NCBI RefSeq assembly: GCF_039614725.1
Contig: NZ_CP154859.1
Span: 868,001-932,000 of the forward strand
DNA: 64,000 bases
Source: Thauera sp. JM12B12
GTDB lineage: Bacteria > Pseudomonadota > Gammaproteobacteria > Burkholderiales > Rhodocyclaceae
Direction of reading: 5' to 3'
Part shown: positions 1-8,339 of the stretch, in pieces
How positions within the stretch are numbered: the first letter of the stretch is position 1
Layout of the letters: every line of letters starts with the position of its first letter
The notes under the pieces: generated by a model
The model's input: only the letters and a program-made list of their open reading frames with translations
The model's database searches: none
Told to the model about the DNA's origin: nothing
Program-made: the position numbers and the translations under genes

Positions 1-625
1 CGATGTGCAGGCGCAGCCGGCGCTGCGCGCGCAGCAGCGTCGCGAAGGCCGCCACGAAAGCCACCCAGCGGCTGCGGCCGAAGCGCGCCTTGAAGGCCTC
101 GCGGTCCTGCAGCAACTCCGGGTAGAGGCCGAGGCTGGCATTGACCAGGAAGACGCGGTCGTTGATCGACCCCACCTGCACCGGCTGCGGACGCGCATCG
201 GCCAGCTGTCTTGCGGCGGCGAGCGGATCGGTGGGGATGCCGTGCGTGCGCGCGAAGTAATTGAAAGTGCCGTAGGGGATGACGCCCATCGCGCAACCCG
301 CCGCGTGCGCCGCGCGCGCCACCGTGCTGAGGCTGCCGTCGCCGCCGACCGCCACCACCGCCGTGCTGCGCGCCAGCGCCGCCGCCGCGGCCTCGGTGGC
401 CACGCGTGGCAGATCGTCGGGCTCGCAGACGAGCAGCTCGCCCTTGCGCCCGCGTTCGGCGAGGGCCGATTCGATCACCGCACGCTTGGCGTCGACGTCC
501 TGCGCGCCCGCCGCGGCGTTGATCACGAACAGCAGCGGGGACGCCGGGTCGAGCCGGGGGGCCGCGATCGCGGCCGGCCGCGTGCGGGCTCCCCCCGGGG
601 ACCAGGGCTCGACGTCTTCAGGCAC
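1..625 (-). CDS. Diacylglycerol/lipid kinase catalytic domain protein, C-terminus cut by window edge
   Basis: The reverse strand encodes a protein with the diacylglycerol-kinase (DagK/LCB5) nucleotide-binding core: an N-terminal LLFVINAAAG strand-loop followed by VAVGGDGSLSTVA, the GGDG signature of the family, then GVIPYGTFNYFA. These enzymes phosphorylate diacylglycerol or related lipids at the membrane using ATP. About 208 residues are present; the family is usually near 300, so the C-terminal lipid-binding half lies beyond base 1. The start is uncertain: an in-frame GTG at 625 is the first possibility after an upstream TGA, but no good ribosome binding site precedes it. It is divergent from the ExoD-like gene that begins at 744. 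Confidence 0.75.
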   Translation of the reverse strand, partial: MPEDVEPWSPGGARTRPAAIAAPRLDPASPLLFVINAAAGAQDVDAKRAVIESALAERGRKGELLVCEPDDLPRVATEAAAAALARSTAVVAVGGDGSLSTVARAAHAAGCAMGVIPYGTFNYFARTHGIPTDPLAAARQLADARPQPVQVGSINDRVFLVNASLGLYPELLQDREAFKARFGRSRWVAFVAAFATLLRAQRRLRLHI

Positions 626-743
626 GCTGCGCCCGCGCGGAACTGTGCAAGTTCATCAGGAGTCCATCGATCGGTACTGAACAAAGTCTAGCGCCTGCCG
701 ATCGGGACGGGGTCCGTCCAGCCTCGGCAGGTGCGCCATCGGG

Positions 744-1418
744 ATGATCGTGAAGCAGAAGAACGACGAGGCGCCGTCGGCATCGGGGCCCATGAACGAC
801 AGACGCAGGGCGACCGTGGAACGGATCGCCGGGGCGCAGCTCGCGTCGATGAACGGCACGATGGCCGATGCGCTCGGCCAGAGCAACCGCCAGCGCGTGG
901 TGTGGCTGGGCCTGCTGGCGATGCCGCTGCTGTTTCCGGTCGCGCTCCCCGGCATGGCCTCGGCGGTGGGCGCCGTCTGCCTGCTGATCGCGTTCGGGGT
1001 GGTGATGGGCCAGCCCCTGCCCTTGCCGCGCTGGCTCGCCCGGCGCGAGATGAACGGCCGCGCCCGCGCCTTGCTGGAACGCATGCTCGGCCGCGTCGTG
1101 AAGCTGATCGCCCTGTGGGGGCGGCCGCGCCTGCTGGCGCTGAGCGACCGGCCGGCCCGCGTGCTGAACGGGGTGATGCTGTCCGCCGCCGGGCTGTCGA
1201 TGATGGTGCCGGTGCCGATCATCAGCTTCGACAACGTGCTGCCGGCGCTGGCCATCGTGCTGATGTCATGGGGGCTGCGTCTGCGCGATGGCCTGATGCT
1301 GCTCGGCGGCTACCTGGCCACGCTGGTCGCGGTGGCCTCGGTGATGCTGCTGTGGTGGGGCGGGGCCTCGGTCGCAGCTGAAGTGCTGTCATGGGTCGGG
1401 CTGGCGCCCGGGCAGTGA
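744..1418 (+). CDS. ExoD-family membrane protein
   Basis: A 224-residue protein whose hydrophobic pattern and the segments around LPRWLARREMNGR and LNGVMLSAAGLSMMVPVPII match the ExoD (exopolysaccharide synthesis) family. It has an N-terminal hydrophobic block at about residues 55-90 and a second at about 150-215, consistent with several membrane helices. ExoD proteins were named for an effect on exopolysaccharide and alkaline tolerance in rhizobia; the biochemical role is not known. An internal ATG at 792 is an alternative start that would remove 16 mostly polar residues. It converges on the small gene ending at 1429, with only ten bases between the stops. Confidence 0.75.
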   Translation: MIVKQKNDEAPSASGPMNDRRRATVERIAGAQLASMNGTMADALGQSNRQRVVWLGLLAMPLLFPVALPGMASAVGAVCLLIAFGVVMGQPLPLPRWLARREMNGRARALLERMLGRVVKLIALWGRPRLLALSDRPARVLNGVMLSAAGLSMMVPVPIISFDNVLPALAIVLMSWGLRLRDGLMLLGGYLATLVAVASVMLLWWGGASVAAEVLSWVGLAPGQ

Positions 1419-1428
1419 GCACGCGGTC

Positions 1429-1650
1429 TCATGCCTGGCCGTGGCGCGCCAGGTAGCGTCGGATGGCCTGAACCAGCTGTTCTGCGCTCGCGTCGGGAGC
1501 CACCTCGATTCCGAGCCTGCGCGCCGTCTCGCGCGCGCTTTCGAGGTTCGCGCGGGTGCCGTCGCGCTCGGCGGTCCTGACCATCTCGCGCGCGCGCTCG
1601 ATGTCTTCGGCTGACTGCCGCTTGAACTGACTCAGGATCCAGTCGAGCAT
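1429..1650 (-). CDS. Small helical protein, function unknown
   Basis: A 73-residue polar protein beginning MLDWILSQFKRQ, with charged helical segments (SAEDIERAREMVRTAERDG) and a C-terminal helix ending ARHGQA. I do not recognise the family. The start at 1650 is chosen because an AGGAGGT-type ribosome binding site lies at about 1659-1665, nine bases upstream; a longer in-frame reading would begin with arginine-rich residues and lacks such a site. It lies 79 bases downstream of the KtrA-like gene on the same strand and may be co-transcribed with it. The strong ribosome binding site and the dense charged-helix composition argue that it is a real small protein. Confidence 0.6.
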   Translation of the reverse strand: MLDWILSQFKRQSAEDIERAREMVRTAERDGTRANLESARETARRLGIEVAPDASAEQLVQAIRRYLARHGQA

Positions 1651-1729
1651 TTTTCGGGACCTCCTGCGAAGACAGCGGGATGAAGCGGACGGTGTGCATG
1701 CGCGCAAGGCGCAGCGGCAGCCCTGCCGG

Positions 1730-2428
1730 CTAGGCGCGGCGTCCGCTCGCCGCGAATGCCTCGACCTTCTTGGTGGGGCCGGACACGATCAGCAGGTCGT
1801 CGGCCCGCACGATGCTCCCCGGCTTGCCATGCTGGAAGTCCTCGTTCGCACGCTTGATGCCGACGATGGTGACGCCGAACTTCTCGCGCACGGCCGACTC
1901 GGCGAGCGACAGGTCGTGTGTCGCGGCCGGTGCGTGGATCTTGGCGATCGCAAAGCCGTCGTCGAATTCAATGTAGTCCATCATCCGGCCACTGATGAGG
2001 TGGGCGACGCGCTCCCCCATGTCGGCCTCGGGGTAGACCACGTGATGCGCGCCGATGCGCTTGGCGATCTTGCCGTGCTCGGGCGTCATGGCCTTCACCC
2101 AGATGTCGGGGATCTCCAGCTCGGTCAGCGCCATGACGGTCATCAGGCTGGCAGCCAGGTCGCCGCCGATGCCCACGATCGCGTGCGCGAAATCGGCCAC
2201 GCCCAGCTGGCGCATGGTCATGGCATTGGTCGAGTCGGCCTGGACGGCATGGGTGAGCAGGTCCGCCCATTCATGCACCGGCTCCGCGTCGCGATCGATT
2301 CCCATCACGTCGTGCCCGAGCTGCATCAGGGAGTTGGCCACGGCGCCGCCGAAGCGCCCCAGTCCGATCACGACCACACTGTCGCCCCGCGAGAAGGCGA
2401 ACTGCTCGGTAAATAGCCTAGCCAACAA
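1730..2428 (-). CDS. ktrA: Potassium channel regulatory subunit, KtrA/TrkA-type RCK protein
   Basis: A 232-residue cytoplasmic protein with one RCK unit: an N-terminal Rossmann domain (VVVIGLGRFGGAVA at about 18-31, acidic ID at the end of strand two) followed by a TrkA-C domain (AESAVREKFGVTIVGIKR onward). Single-RCK proteins of this length form the octameric gating ring of Ktr/Trk potassium uptake channels and bind ATP/ADP or NAD(H). The start is TTG at 2428, preceded by AGGAG at 2436-2440; a second TTG follows directly. The start overlaps the last bases of the channel gene, whose stop lies at 2418-2420, so the two are almost certainly translationally coupled. Confidence 0.9.
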   Translation of the reverse strand: MLARLFTEQFAFSRGDSVVVIGLGRFGGAVANSLMQLGHDVMGIDRDAEPVHEWADLLTHAVQADSTNAMTMRQLGVADFAHAIVGIGGDLAASLMTVMALTELEIPDIWVKAMTPEHGKIAKRIGAHHVVYPEADMGERVAHLISGRMMDYIEFDDGFAIAKIHAPAATHDLSLAESAVREKFGVTIVGIKRANEDFQHGKPGSIVRADDLLIVSGPTKKVEAFAASGRRA

Positions 2429-3752
2429 CGGGATGCTCCTCTGGATAGCGGTAGGGCATGCGATGCTCGCCCAGCGCGAGCGACGCAGCCAGGGTGATGG
2501 TGCCGACCCGGCCGATGTACATCAGCAGGGCCAGCATCAGTTGCGCCGACTCGGGCAGCTCGGCCGTGATGCCGGTGGACAGCCCGACGGTCGCGAAGGC
2601 GGAGATCACCTCGAAGATGATCTTGTCGGTGGCGATCGCCGTCGTGTGCAGGATGAACAGCGTGCCCAGCACGACCACGGCGCTGCCGAGGACCAGTACG
2701 GTGATGGCCTGGCGCTGGGAAGAGGGGCTGATGCGCCGTCCGAAGGCCTCCGTGTCCATCCGCCCCCGGATCTCGGCGATGACCAGCATCGCCAGGATCA
2801 TCGCGGTGCCGACCTTCACGCCCCCGGCGGTGCCCGCGCTGCCGCCGCCGATGAACATCAGAAAATAGTGCAGGCCGAGGCTCTCATGGGTCAGCCCGCC
2901 GATGTCGAGGGTGTTGAAGCCGGCCGTGCGCGCCGAAACCGAGGCGAACATCGCCGACAGCAGCTTGTCGCCCGCGGCCATGGTACCGAGCGTGCGCGGG
3001 TTCGACCACTCGAAGGCGAGCAGCAGCAGGGTGCCGCCTGCGAGCAGCACGGCGGTGCCGACCAGCGTCAGTTTGGTGTGCACCGACCAGTGCCGCGGGT
3101 CCCTGAACTTGCGGCGCAGATCGTGCAGCACCGGGAAGCCGAGGCCGCCGATCACGATCGCCAGCATGATGGGTGCGAGGAGGATCCCGTCGGATGCATA
3201 GCGCATGAGCCCATCGGCGTGGATCGAGAATCCGGCGTTGTTGAACGCGGAGACGGCGTGGAAAAGGCCGCTCCAGCCGGCCTCGGCCCAGCTCAGGTCG
3301 TAGCCGGTGCGCAGGCGCAGGGTGAGCGCCAGCGCGGCGATCGCCTCGACGATCAGGGTCGCGAGCAGCACGAGCTTGGCGACGCTGGTGACGTCTCCGA
3401 TCCCCAGTGTGTGGGTCTCGGCCTGTGCGGTGAGCCGCGTGCGCAGGCGGAAGGAGCGGTTCACCAGCAGCCCGAGCAGCGTGGCCGCGGTCATCATGCC
3501 GAATCCGCCGATCTGGAACAGCGCCATGATCACCCACTGGCCGAAGGGCGACCAGTAGGTTCCGGTGTCCACCGTCACCAGCCCCGTCACGCACACCGCG
3601 GAAACCGCGGTGAAGAGCGCGACGATCCAGGGGGCCCCGCCGGCCTCGGCGTGCGCGGCCGGCAGCATGAGCAGCGCGGTCCCGAACAGGATCATGACCA
3701 GGAACGCCAGCGGAACGACACGAGCCGGGTGCTGGACCTCTCGAATCTTCAA
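2418..3752 (-). CDS. ktrB: Potassium uptake channel subunit, TrkH/KtrB family
   Basis: A 444-residue polytopic membrane protein of the TrkH/KtrB/HKT superfamily, which conducts K+ (and sometimes Na+) through four fused membrane-pore-membrane repeats. Visible selectivity-filter-like loops include VSAVCVTGLVTVDTG near residue 52, AVSAFNNAGFSIHADG, ASVSARTAGFNTLD and ISAFATVGLSTGIT, each with the filter glycine. Length is usual for KtrB. The start is TTG at 3752: an in-frame stop lies 7 codons upstream and no ATG intervenes before the first membrane helix. The regulatory subunit gene follows directly and overlaps. The protein would sit in the inner membrane with the RCK ring bound to its cytoplasmic face. 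Confidence 0.9.
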   Translation of the reverse strand: MKIREVQHPARVVPLAFLVMILFGTALLMLPAAHAEAGGAPWIVALFTAVSAVCVTGLVTVDTGTYWSPFGQWVIMALFQIGGFGMMTAATLLGLLVNRSFRLRTRLTAQAETHTLGIGDVTSVAKLVLLATLIVEAIAALALTLRLRTGYDLSWAEAGWSGLFHAVSAFNNAGFSIHADGLMRYASDGILLAPIMLAIVIGGLGFPVLHDLRRKFRDPRHWSVHTKLTLVGTAVLLAGGTLLLLAFEWSNPRTLGTMAAGDKLLSAMFASVSARTAGFNTLDIGGLTHESLGLHYFLMFIGGGSAGTAGGVKVGTAMILAMLVIAEIRGRMDTEAFGRRISPSSQRQAITVLVLGSAVVVLGTLFILHTTAIATDKIIFEVISAFATVGLSTGITAELPESAQLMLALLMYIGRVGTITLAASLALGEHRMPYRYPEEHPVVG

Positions 3753-3852
3753 CTCACGACACCCTTTGAGTCACCTTGCGCCGCGAAATGCCGCGCGCGT
3801 CGGACGCGAATGATACGCCCGGTCCGCTGCAAGCGTCGGCCGCATCGCGGCT

Positions 3853-4674
3853 TCAGGCGCGCCGCCGCATCGGTCCGTTGGCGGCCTCGGCGCCCGCTCG
3901 AGCGTCGCGGTGGAGGAGGCCGAGCGCCCCCAGCCTGGCGAGGCTCCAGCCTTGTCCGAGCAGGATCATGCGCGTGCCGAGGTGGTCGCGCTGCGCGGCG
4001 GGGGGCGCGCAGCCCAGGTCGTACATGCACCTGTCGCGCAGGGCCACGTAGCGCAGCGCATGACGCCGGCCGAGCGCCTGCCACAGGGCATGGGCGCCGA
4101 CCGACTGGCGGGCGCCGCTGACCAGGAAGAAGGGTGTGCCGTCCGCGCCCTGCAGGCCGTCGCAGCCCGCCAGGGCGAGCTCATAGACGGCGGTGGCAAT
4201 GCCGCGGCCCTGGTAGGCGGGGGCGTACTTGGAGTGCGGCGCGCGCGCGTGGCGGTCGGCGCGGCGATCGACCTCGATCAGGCGGTTGAACACCGTGTAG
4301 CCGGCGAGGCGGGCGTTGGCCACGTCCTCGACGTAGATGTAATGCTCGCCGTCCGCCTCGCGGTGACGGAACGCCAGGCCGGGGAAGCGAGCCGGGCAGG
4401 GCGAGGGCAGCGCCGTGCACCGCGACAGGGCGTCGTCCGGGTCGTGCAGGCGACCGTGCAGGGCGTCGAGTTCGGTCTCGATGGATTGCGGCGGGTGCTG
4501 AACGTCGATGCGCAGCTCGAGCCGGGGTGGGTCGAGCAGGCGCGCGACGCAGGCCTCGAACCGCTCGCGCAGGCGGCGCAGCGGCGGCGGTTGCGGGAAG
4601 GCAAGGGCCGAGCGCGGCGACGGGGTCAGCGGCGGCAGGGCTGGCGGCAGGGCGAGCGGCAGGGCGAGCGTCAT
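3853..4674 (-). CDS. GNAT-like acyltransferase domain protein
   Basis: A 273-residue protein with a proline-rich first 35 residues and a central segment, APAYQGRGIATAVYELAL at about residues 150-167, that matches motif A of GNAT N-acetyltransferases (Q-x-x-G-x-G/A, acetyl-CoA pyrophosphate binding). The following FFLVSGARQSVGAHALWQALG would fit motif B. The substrate is unknown and I do not recognise a named family. The ATG at 4674 lies 14 bases after the stop of the repeat protein upstream, and the ribosome binding site (AGGGGAT) abuts that stop, so the two genes are likely translated together. The C-terminal tail is arginine and alanine rich. Confidence 0.55.
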   Translation of the reverse strand: MTLALPLALPPALPPLTPSPRSALAFPQPPPLRRLRERFEACVARLLDPPRLELRIDVQHPPQSIETELDALHGRLHDPDDALSRCTALPSPCPARFPGLAFRHREADGEHYIYVEDVANARLAGYTVFNRLIEVDRRADRHARAPHSKYAPAYQGRGIATAVYELALAGCDGLQGADGTPFFLVSGARQSVGAHALWQALGRRHALRYVALRDRCMYDLGCAPPAAQRDHLGTRMILLGQGWSLARLGALGLLHRDARAGAEAANGPMRRRA

Positions 4675-4687
4675 GGCGGGATCCCCT

Positions 4688-5560
4688 TCAGCACGCGGCC
4701 GGGCCGGCCCACCAGCCGCTCATCAGGCCGGCGGGCTTGTGCGGCGCGCTGACGCGGGCGCTGGCTTCCCAGGCTTCCATATGCACGCCGAGCCCGGCGA
4801 ACACGCCATAGCCGGCGCCGGCCGCGATGCCCTCGCCGGCGTGCAGGCCCTCGCCGACGCGGATCGCGCCGCCGGCGGCGATCAGACCGCCGGCCTTGAT
4901 GCCCCAGCCGGCCTCGAGGTGGAGGTCGGCCCGGATCGAGCCGCCCGCGGTGATGCCCTGCTCGGCGCGCAGGCCCTCGGCGGCGACGATGTCGCCGCCC
5001 ACCTGCAGGCTCTTGGCGCAGCGCAGCTCGCTGCCGGCGTCGAGCTCGAGGCCGACGAAGGCGTTGCCGCCCAGGTGCAGGCGGCCGTCGCAGCGCAGCG
5101 CCCAGCCGGCGCGCAGGTCGCCCGCGCAGCGCAGCTCGCCGGCGCATTCGACGCCCCAGCCGGCGCGCAGGTCGCCGCCGATGTCGATGCGGCCCGTGAC
5201 GCGGACCTTGCCCTCGGTACGCAGATCCTCGCCGACGATCAGATCGCCGCCGACGCGCAGCCCGCCGCCGGCGTGCAGCGCCCGGCCGACGCGGACGATG
5301 CCCTCGACGTCGATGCCGCCGCGCACCCGCAGCGTGCCGGAGAACACGATCGCCTCGGCGTCGATCGCGTCCACCTCGCGCACCTCGTCGGTGGGGCCGA
5401 ACTGCTCGAGCAGCCAGCAGGCGTCGCCGACGCGGCCCGCGGCGACCATCCGGTCGAGCAGCTCCTGGTAGTGGCCGCCGTCGTTGAACTGGCGCACGAA
5501 CCAGCGGAATCCATCGGTGCAGGGCCGCTTCGCCCTGACGAAACTGCGTGTGAGAACCAT
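4688..5560 (-). CDS. Glycine-rich repeat protein, probable beta-helix (bactofilin-like)
   Basis: A 290-residue protein in two parts. Residues 1-60 form a compact module (DGFRWFVRQFNDGGHYQELL, then GDACWLLEQFGPTDEV). Residues 60-270 are a run of short repeats of the form I/L-x-V/A-G-G-x-L-x-A-G, for example GGDLRAGWGVECAGELRCAG, which predicts a right- or left-handed beta-solenoid like bactofilins or polymer-forming cytoskeletal proteins. No signal peptide or membrane helix is seen. The ATG at 5560 is preferred over a longer arginine-rich reading because GAGGGGTG lies upstream of it. It is the first gene of a two-gene unit with the GNAT-like protein. The function is unknown; assembly or scaffold roles are guesses. 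Confidence 0.65.
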   Translation of the reverse strand: MVLTRSFVRAKRPCTDGFRWFVRQFNDGGHYQELLDRMVAAGRVGDACWLLEQFGPTDEVREVDAIDAEAIVFSGTLRVRGGIDVEGIVRVGRALHAGGGLRVGGDLIVGEDLRTEGKVRVTGRIDIGGDLRAGWGVECAGELRCAGDLRAGWALRCDGRLHLGGNAFVGLELDAGSELRCAKSLQVGGDIVAAEGLRAEQGITAGGSIRADLHLEAGWGIKAGGLIAAGGAIRVGEGLHAGEGIAAGAGYGVFAGLGVHMEAWEASARVSAPHKPAGLMSGWWAGPAAC

Positions 5561-6157
5561 GACATCACCCCTCGTACGAGCGCGCCGCGGCGAACGGGGC
5601 GCGGCGCTTCGGAAGCAGCTCGGGCGGGGTTTGATGCGAACGCGCGATCCCTGCAAAGGGCTTGTGGCCCGACCGCGGCTGCGGTCCTGGATCGGCGGAA
5701 GACTGGATCGTCCCGCGTCGGCTGCACGTTGAACAGGACACGCGTCATGCGCGTCCTGGGCAAGTGCCGTGCGGGGTGGCGGGGCTCAGCCCCGGGCCGG
5801 ATCCCGCACGGCCTGGGAAAGCACGGCGGGTGACCCTGTGACCTTGAAGGCGAGCTGAGTCGCCAGATCGCGCAGCGGCGAGCCGTCGCAACCGATGCCG
5901 CGCACGCGACCGCCCACGCGCAGCGGCGCGTGATGGCAGGCGGGACGACGGGCAGCGGACATGGGCGGGCGCGTGGGAGATCGGAGAAGGGCCGGGATTA
6001 TAGGCCAGTTCGCCGCCCAGGGTGCCGGCAAGTGCGCCGCTCGGCACGCCCGCAGCGCTGCGCGCCTGCAACGCCTGCTTGCACAACGCGGCGGAACGGC
6101 GCGCGGTGGGCGGCGATAATTGCACTTCGCCGAACCGACACTCCACAGGATGCCGCC
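5561..6157. other. Intergenic region without a confident gene
   Basis: About 600 bases separate the leftward repeat-protein gene from the rightward DUF3617 gene. It holds the upstream regions of both, a short possible reading frame on the reverse strand (5786-5962, listed separately), and small inverted repeats: GGACACGCG/CGCGTCC at about 5736-5758 and GGGGCT/AGCCCC near 5780-5793. No promoter could be picked with confidence, and no RNA gene is seen. Confidence 0.5.
5786..5962 (-). CDS. Possible 58-residue small protein
   Basis: A short reading frame from an ATG at 5962 encodes 58 residues including GIGCDGSPLRDLATQLAF, which reads more like ordinary protein than the neighbouring frames do. 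Codon third positions are G/C-rich as in the surrounding genes. Against it, no clear ribosome binding site precedes the ATG and no family is recognised. It sits alone in a 600-base gap between divergent genes. Kept at low confidence. Confidence 0.25.
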   Translation of the reverse strand: MSAARRPACHHAPLRVGGRVRGIGCDGSPLRDLATQLAFKVTGSPAVLSQAVRDPARG

Positions 6158-6679
6158 ATGAACTTCCGTCGATCCGCCGCGCTCGTGCTGGCGCTCGCCA
6201 GCCTCCCGCTCTCCGCGCACGCCGTGCAGAACATCCGCCCCGGCCTGTGGGAGTTCCGCTCCACCCACCTGAGCCTGGGCGGCCTGCCCGACATGTCGTC
6301 GCAGATGGCGCAGCTGCAGCAGCAGCTCAAGAACCTGCCGCCCGACACCCGCCGCATGATCGAGCAGCAGATGGCGCAGCGCGGCGTGAGCCTGGGCCAG
6401 GACGGCAGCGCGCGCAGCTGCATCACGCCCGAGCAGGCGCGCCAGGACAACATCTTTTCGGGCAAGGTCGAGGGCAACTGCACGCTGACCGACGTGGTCA
6501 AGGCGGGCAACACGGTCACCGGGCGGCTCAGCTGCACGGGGCCGGACGCGAGCGGCCAGTTCAGGGCGCAGATCGACAGCCCCGAGCGCTTCACCACGCG
6601 GGTGACGATGCGTTCCACGCGCGGCGACCTCGACGTCGAGACCGCCGGACGCTGGCTGGCGGCGGACTGCGGCAGCTGA
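6158..6679 (+). CDS. DUF3617 family secreted protein
   Basis: A 173-residue protein with a signal peptide (MNFRRSAALVLALASLPLSAHA, cleavage likely after AHA near residue 22) and the DUF3617 opening IRPGLWEF. The middle is glutamine rich (SQMAQLQQQLKNLPPDTRRM), followed by two cysteines in SCITPEQA and EGNCTLTDV and a repeated beta-strand pattern ending in a C near the C-terminus. DUF3617 proteins are common periplasmic proteins in proteobacteria with no assigned function. The ATG at 6158 follows AGGA at 6147-6150. It stands alone between the repeat protein and the zinc-ribbon/TIR pair and runs in the same direction as that pair. Confidence 0.8.
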   Translation: MNFRRSAALVLALASLPLSAHAVQNIRPGLWEFRSTHLSLGGLPDMSSQMAQLQQQLKNLPPDTRRMIEQQMAQRGVSLGQDGSARSCITPEQARQDNIFSGKVEGNCTLTDVVKAGNTVTGRLSCTGPDASGQFRAQIDSPERFTTRVTMRSTRGDLDVETAGRWLAADCGS

Positions 6680-6752
6680 TTGCGGCAGCGCGGGCTCATC
6701 GGCCGGGCTCCTTGCCTATACTGGAGCAGACCCCCGAGCGGAGGAGGCGATC

Positions 6753-7121
6753 ATGTTCTGTCCCGAGTGCGGCAAGGAGAACGAGGCGGGCGCGCGCTTC
6801 TGCGGCCACTGCGGCGCGACGCTCGCCCAGCCGGTGAACGCCCCCGCTCCCGAACGCAAGCCCGTTCCGGAGCCGCCCGCCACGCCGGCCGAGCCGATCC
6901 ACGTCGTCGATCTGACCCGCGCCGAAGCCGGCGTGTCGGCCGGCCTCAAGTGGGGGGTGATCGCCGCCAGCGTGGTGTTCCCGGTTGTCGGCCTGGGCAT
7001 GGGCCTGTACTACTGGATGCGCGCCGAGTCGCCCGAGAAGCTGGCGGCCGGCAAGACCTGGTTCTTCGTCGCCCTCGGCATCACGGTGTTCTACCTCTCG
7101 CTCGGTACCGAGCAGTACTGA
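6753..7121 (+). CDS. Zinc-ribbon protein with membrane segments, partner of TIR gene
   Basis: A 122-residue protein with an N-terminal zinc ribbon (MFCPECGKENEAGARFCGHC; cysteines 3, 6, 17 and 20), a proline-rich linker, and two hydrophobic segments at about residues 64-82 and 96-114 that should cross the membrane. Double-CxxC zinc ribbons of this kind are short protein-protein or regulatory modules in bacteria. GGAGGAGG lies immediately upstream of the ATG. The gene ends 15 bases before the TIR-domain gene, which itself carries a similar zinc ribbon at its C-terminus, so the two products probably work together at the inner membrane. No enzymatic domain is present. Confidence 0.75.
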   Translation: MFCPECGKENEAGARFCGHCGATLAQPVNAPAPERKPVPEPPATPAEPIHVVDLTRAEAGVSAGLKWGVIAASVVFPVVGLGMGLYYWMRAESPEKLAAGKTWFFVALGITVFYLSLGTEQY

Positions 7122-7136
7122 CGGCCCCTGCACATC

Positions 7137-8144
7137 ATGAACGACGCTCCCCTCGCCACGGTCGAGCTGACCCGCCCGCGCGCGGCGGTCAAAGTGCTGC
7201 GCAGCTACAGCGTGCTCATCGACGGCCGCAAGATCGACAGTCTCGAGGCCGGGGCGACCCGGCGCTACGCCCTGCCGGCCGGATCGCACGAGATCGGCGT
7301 GTCGATGGACTTCTACAAGAGCCCGCCGCTGACGCTCGCGCTGCGCGCAGGCGAGACCGTGTGCCTCGAGTGCGGCGAGAAGGCGCCCCTGCTCGGCCCG
7401 GGCGGACTGTCGCTGCGCGGGCTGGGCAATGCGTTCGGCTCGATGCTGTCGCCGAACGACTACTTCTATCTGCGCGTCATCGGTCCGGAAGCGACCGAGG
7501 CGCCGGCGGTCCCAGCCGCGCCCGCGCCCGAAGCGGCGAGCCGCATCGCATCCGCGCCGCGCGTGCAGGCGGGCATCGAGCCGATGATCTTCCTCTCCTA
7601 CCGCCGCGACGACACCGAGCACATCACCGGCCGCATCCGCGACCGGCTCGGCATGCACTTCGGTGATCACGCCGTCTTTCGCGATGTCGACTCGATTCCC
7701 GCCGGCATGGACTTCGTGCGCAAGGTGGAGGAGACGATCCGGGCCGCGCGCGTACTGGTGGCGATCATCGGACCGCAGTGGGCCGACGCCACCGACCGCC
7801 AGGGCCGCCGCCGCCTCGACCAGGCCGACGATCCGGTGCGCTTCGAGCTCGAGACCGCGCTCGGCCTCGAGCTGCCGTTGGTGCCGGTGCTCGTCAGGCA
7901 GGCCAGGATGCCCGCGCGCGAGGAGTTGCCCGCCTCGCTTGCCGCGCTGTCCTCGATCAATGCCGTGATCATTCCGCCCGAGCCCTATTTCGCCGAAGGG
8001 GTCAAGCGCCTGGCGGGGGCGATCGAGGCGCTCATCACCCCCGCGGCGGCGGTCGTGCCGGCAGCGCCACGGTTCTGCGTCGCCTGCGGGCATCGGCTGG
8101 CGCCCGGACAGGCCTTCTGCACGCTCTGCGGACAGCGCGCCTGA
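7137..8144 (+). CDS. TIR-domain protein with C-terminal zinc ribbon
   Basis: A 335-residue protein in three parts. Residues 1-118 form a beta-rich domain (VLIDGRKIDSLEAGATRRYAL) resembling PEGA-like surface domains, with a CLEC pair at 76-79. Residues 149-300 are a TIR domain: MIFLSYRRDD at 150-159, FRDVDSIPAG, VLVAIIGPQWADATD, and DDPVRFELETAL near 231-242, where the acidic residue of the NAD+-cleaving TIR families is expected (Glu237 or Glu239). Residues 314-331 form a zinc ribbon (CVAC...CTLC). Bacterial TIR domains cleave NAD+ or make signalling nucleotides, often in phage defence; catalysis here is inference. It follows the zinc-ribbon membrane protein by 15 bases. Confidence 0.85.
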   Translation: MNDAPLATVELTRPRAAVKVLRSYSVLIDGRKIDSLEAGATRRYALPAGSHEIGVSMDFYKSPPLTLALRAGETVCLECGEKAPLLGPGGLSLRGLGNAFGSMLSPNDYFYLRVIGPEATEAPAVPAAPAPEAASRIASAPRVQAGIEPMIFLSYRRDDTEHITGRIRDRLGMHFGDHAVFRDVDSIPAGMDFVRKVEETIRAARVLVAIIGPQWADATDRQGRRRLDQADDPVRFELETALGLELPLVPVLVRQARMPAREELPASLAALSSINAVIIPPEPYFAEGVKRLAGAIEALITPAAAVVPAAPRFCVACGHRLAPGQAFCTLCGQRA

Positions 8145-8339
8145 GCGTGCTCGCTGCGCCGAACTTGTCGCCCAGCGTGACGGATTCGGCGCCCGACCGC
8201 CTTTGGACGATGACCCGCCGCGACTTTCTGGCGATCATGCGAGCGTGTGTCCTCGCCCCTGCCGCAATGGCCAGGGAGGACGTCGGAATCATCGGGTGGG
8301 CGTGCGCCCAGCCCCCCGCCCAGCGCCCGCGGAATTGCC

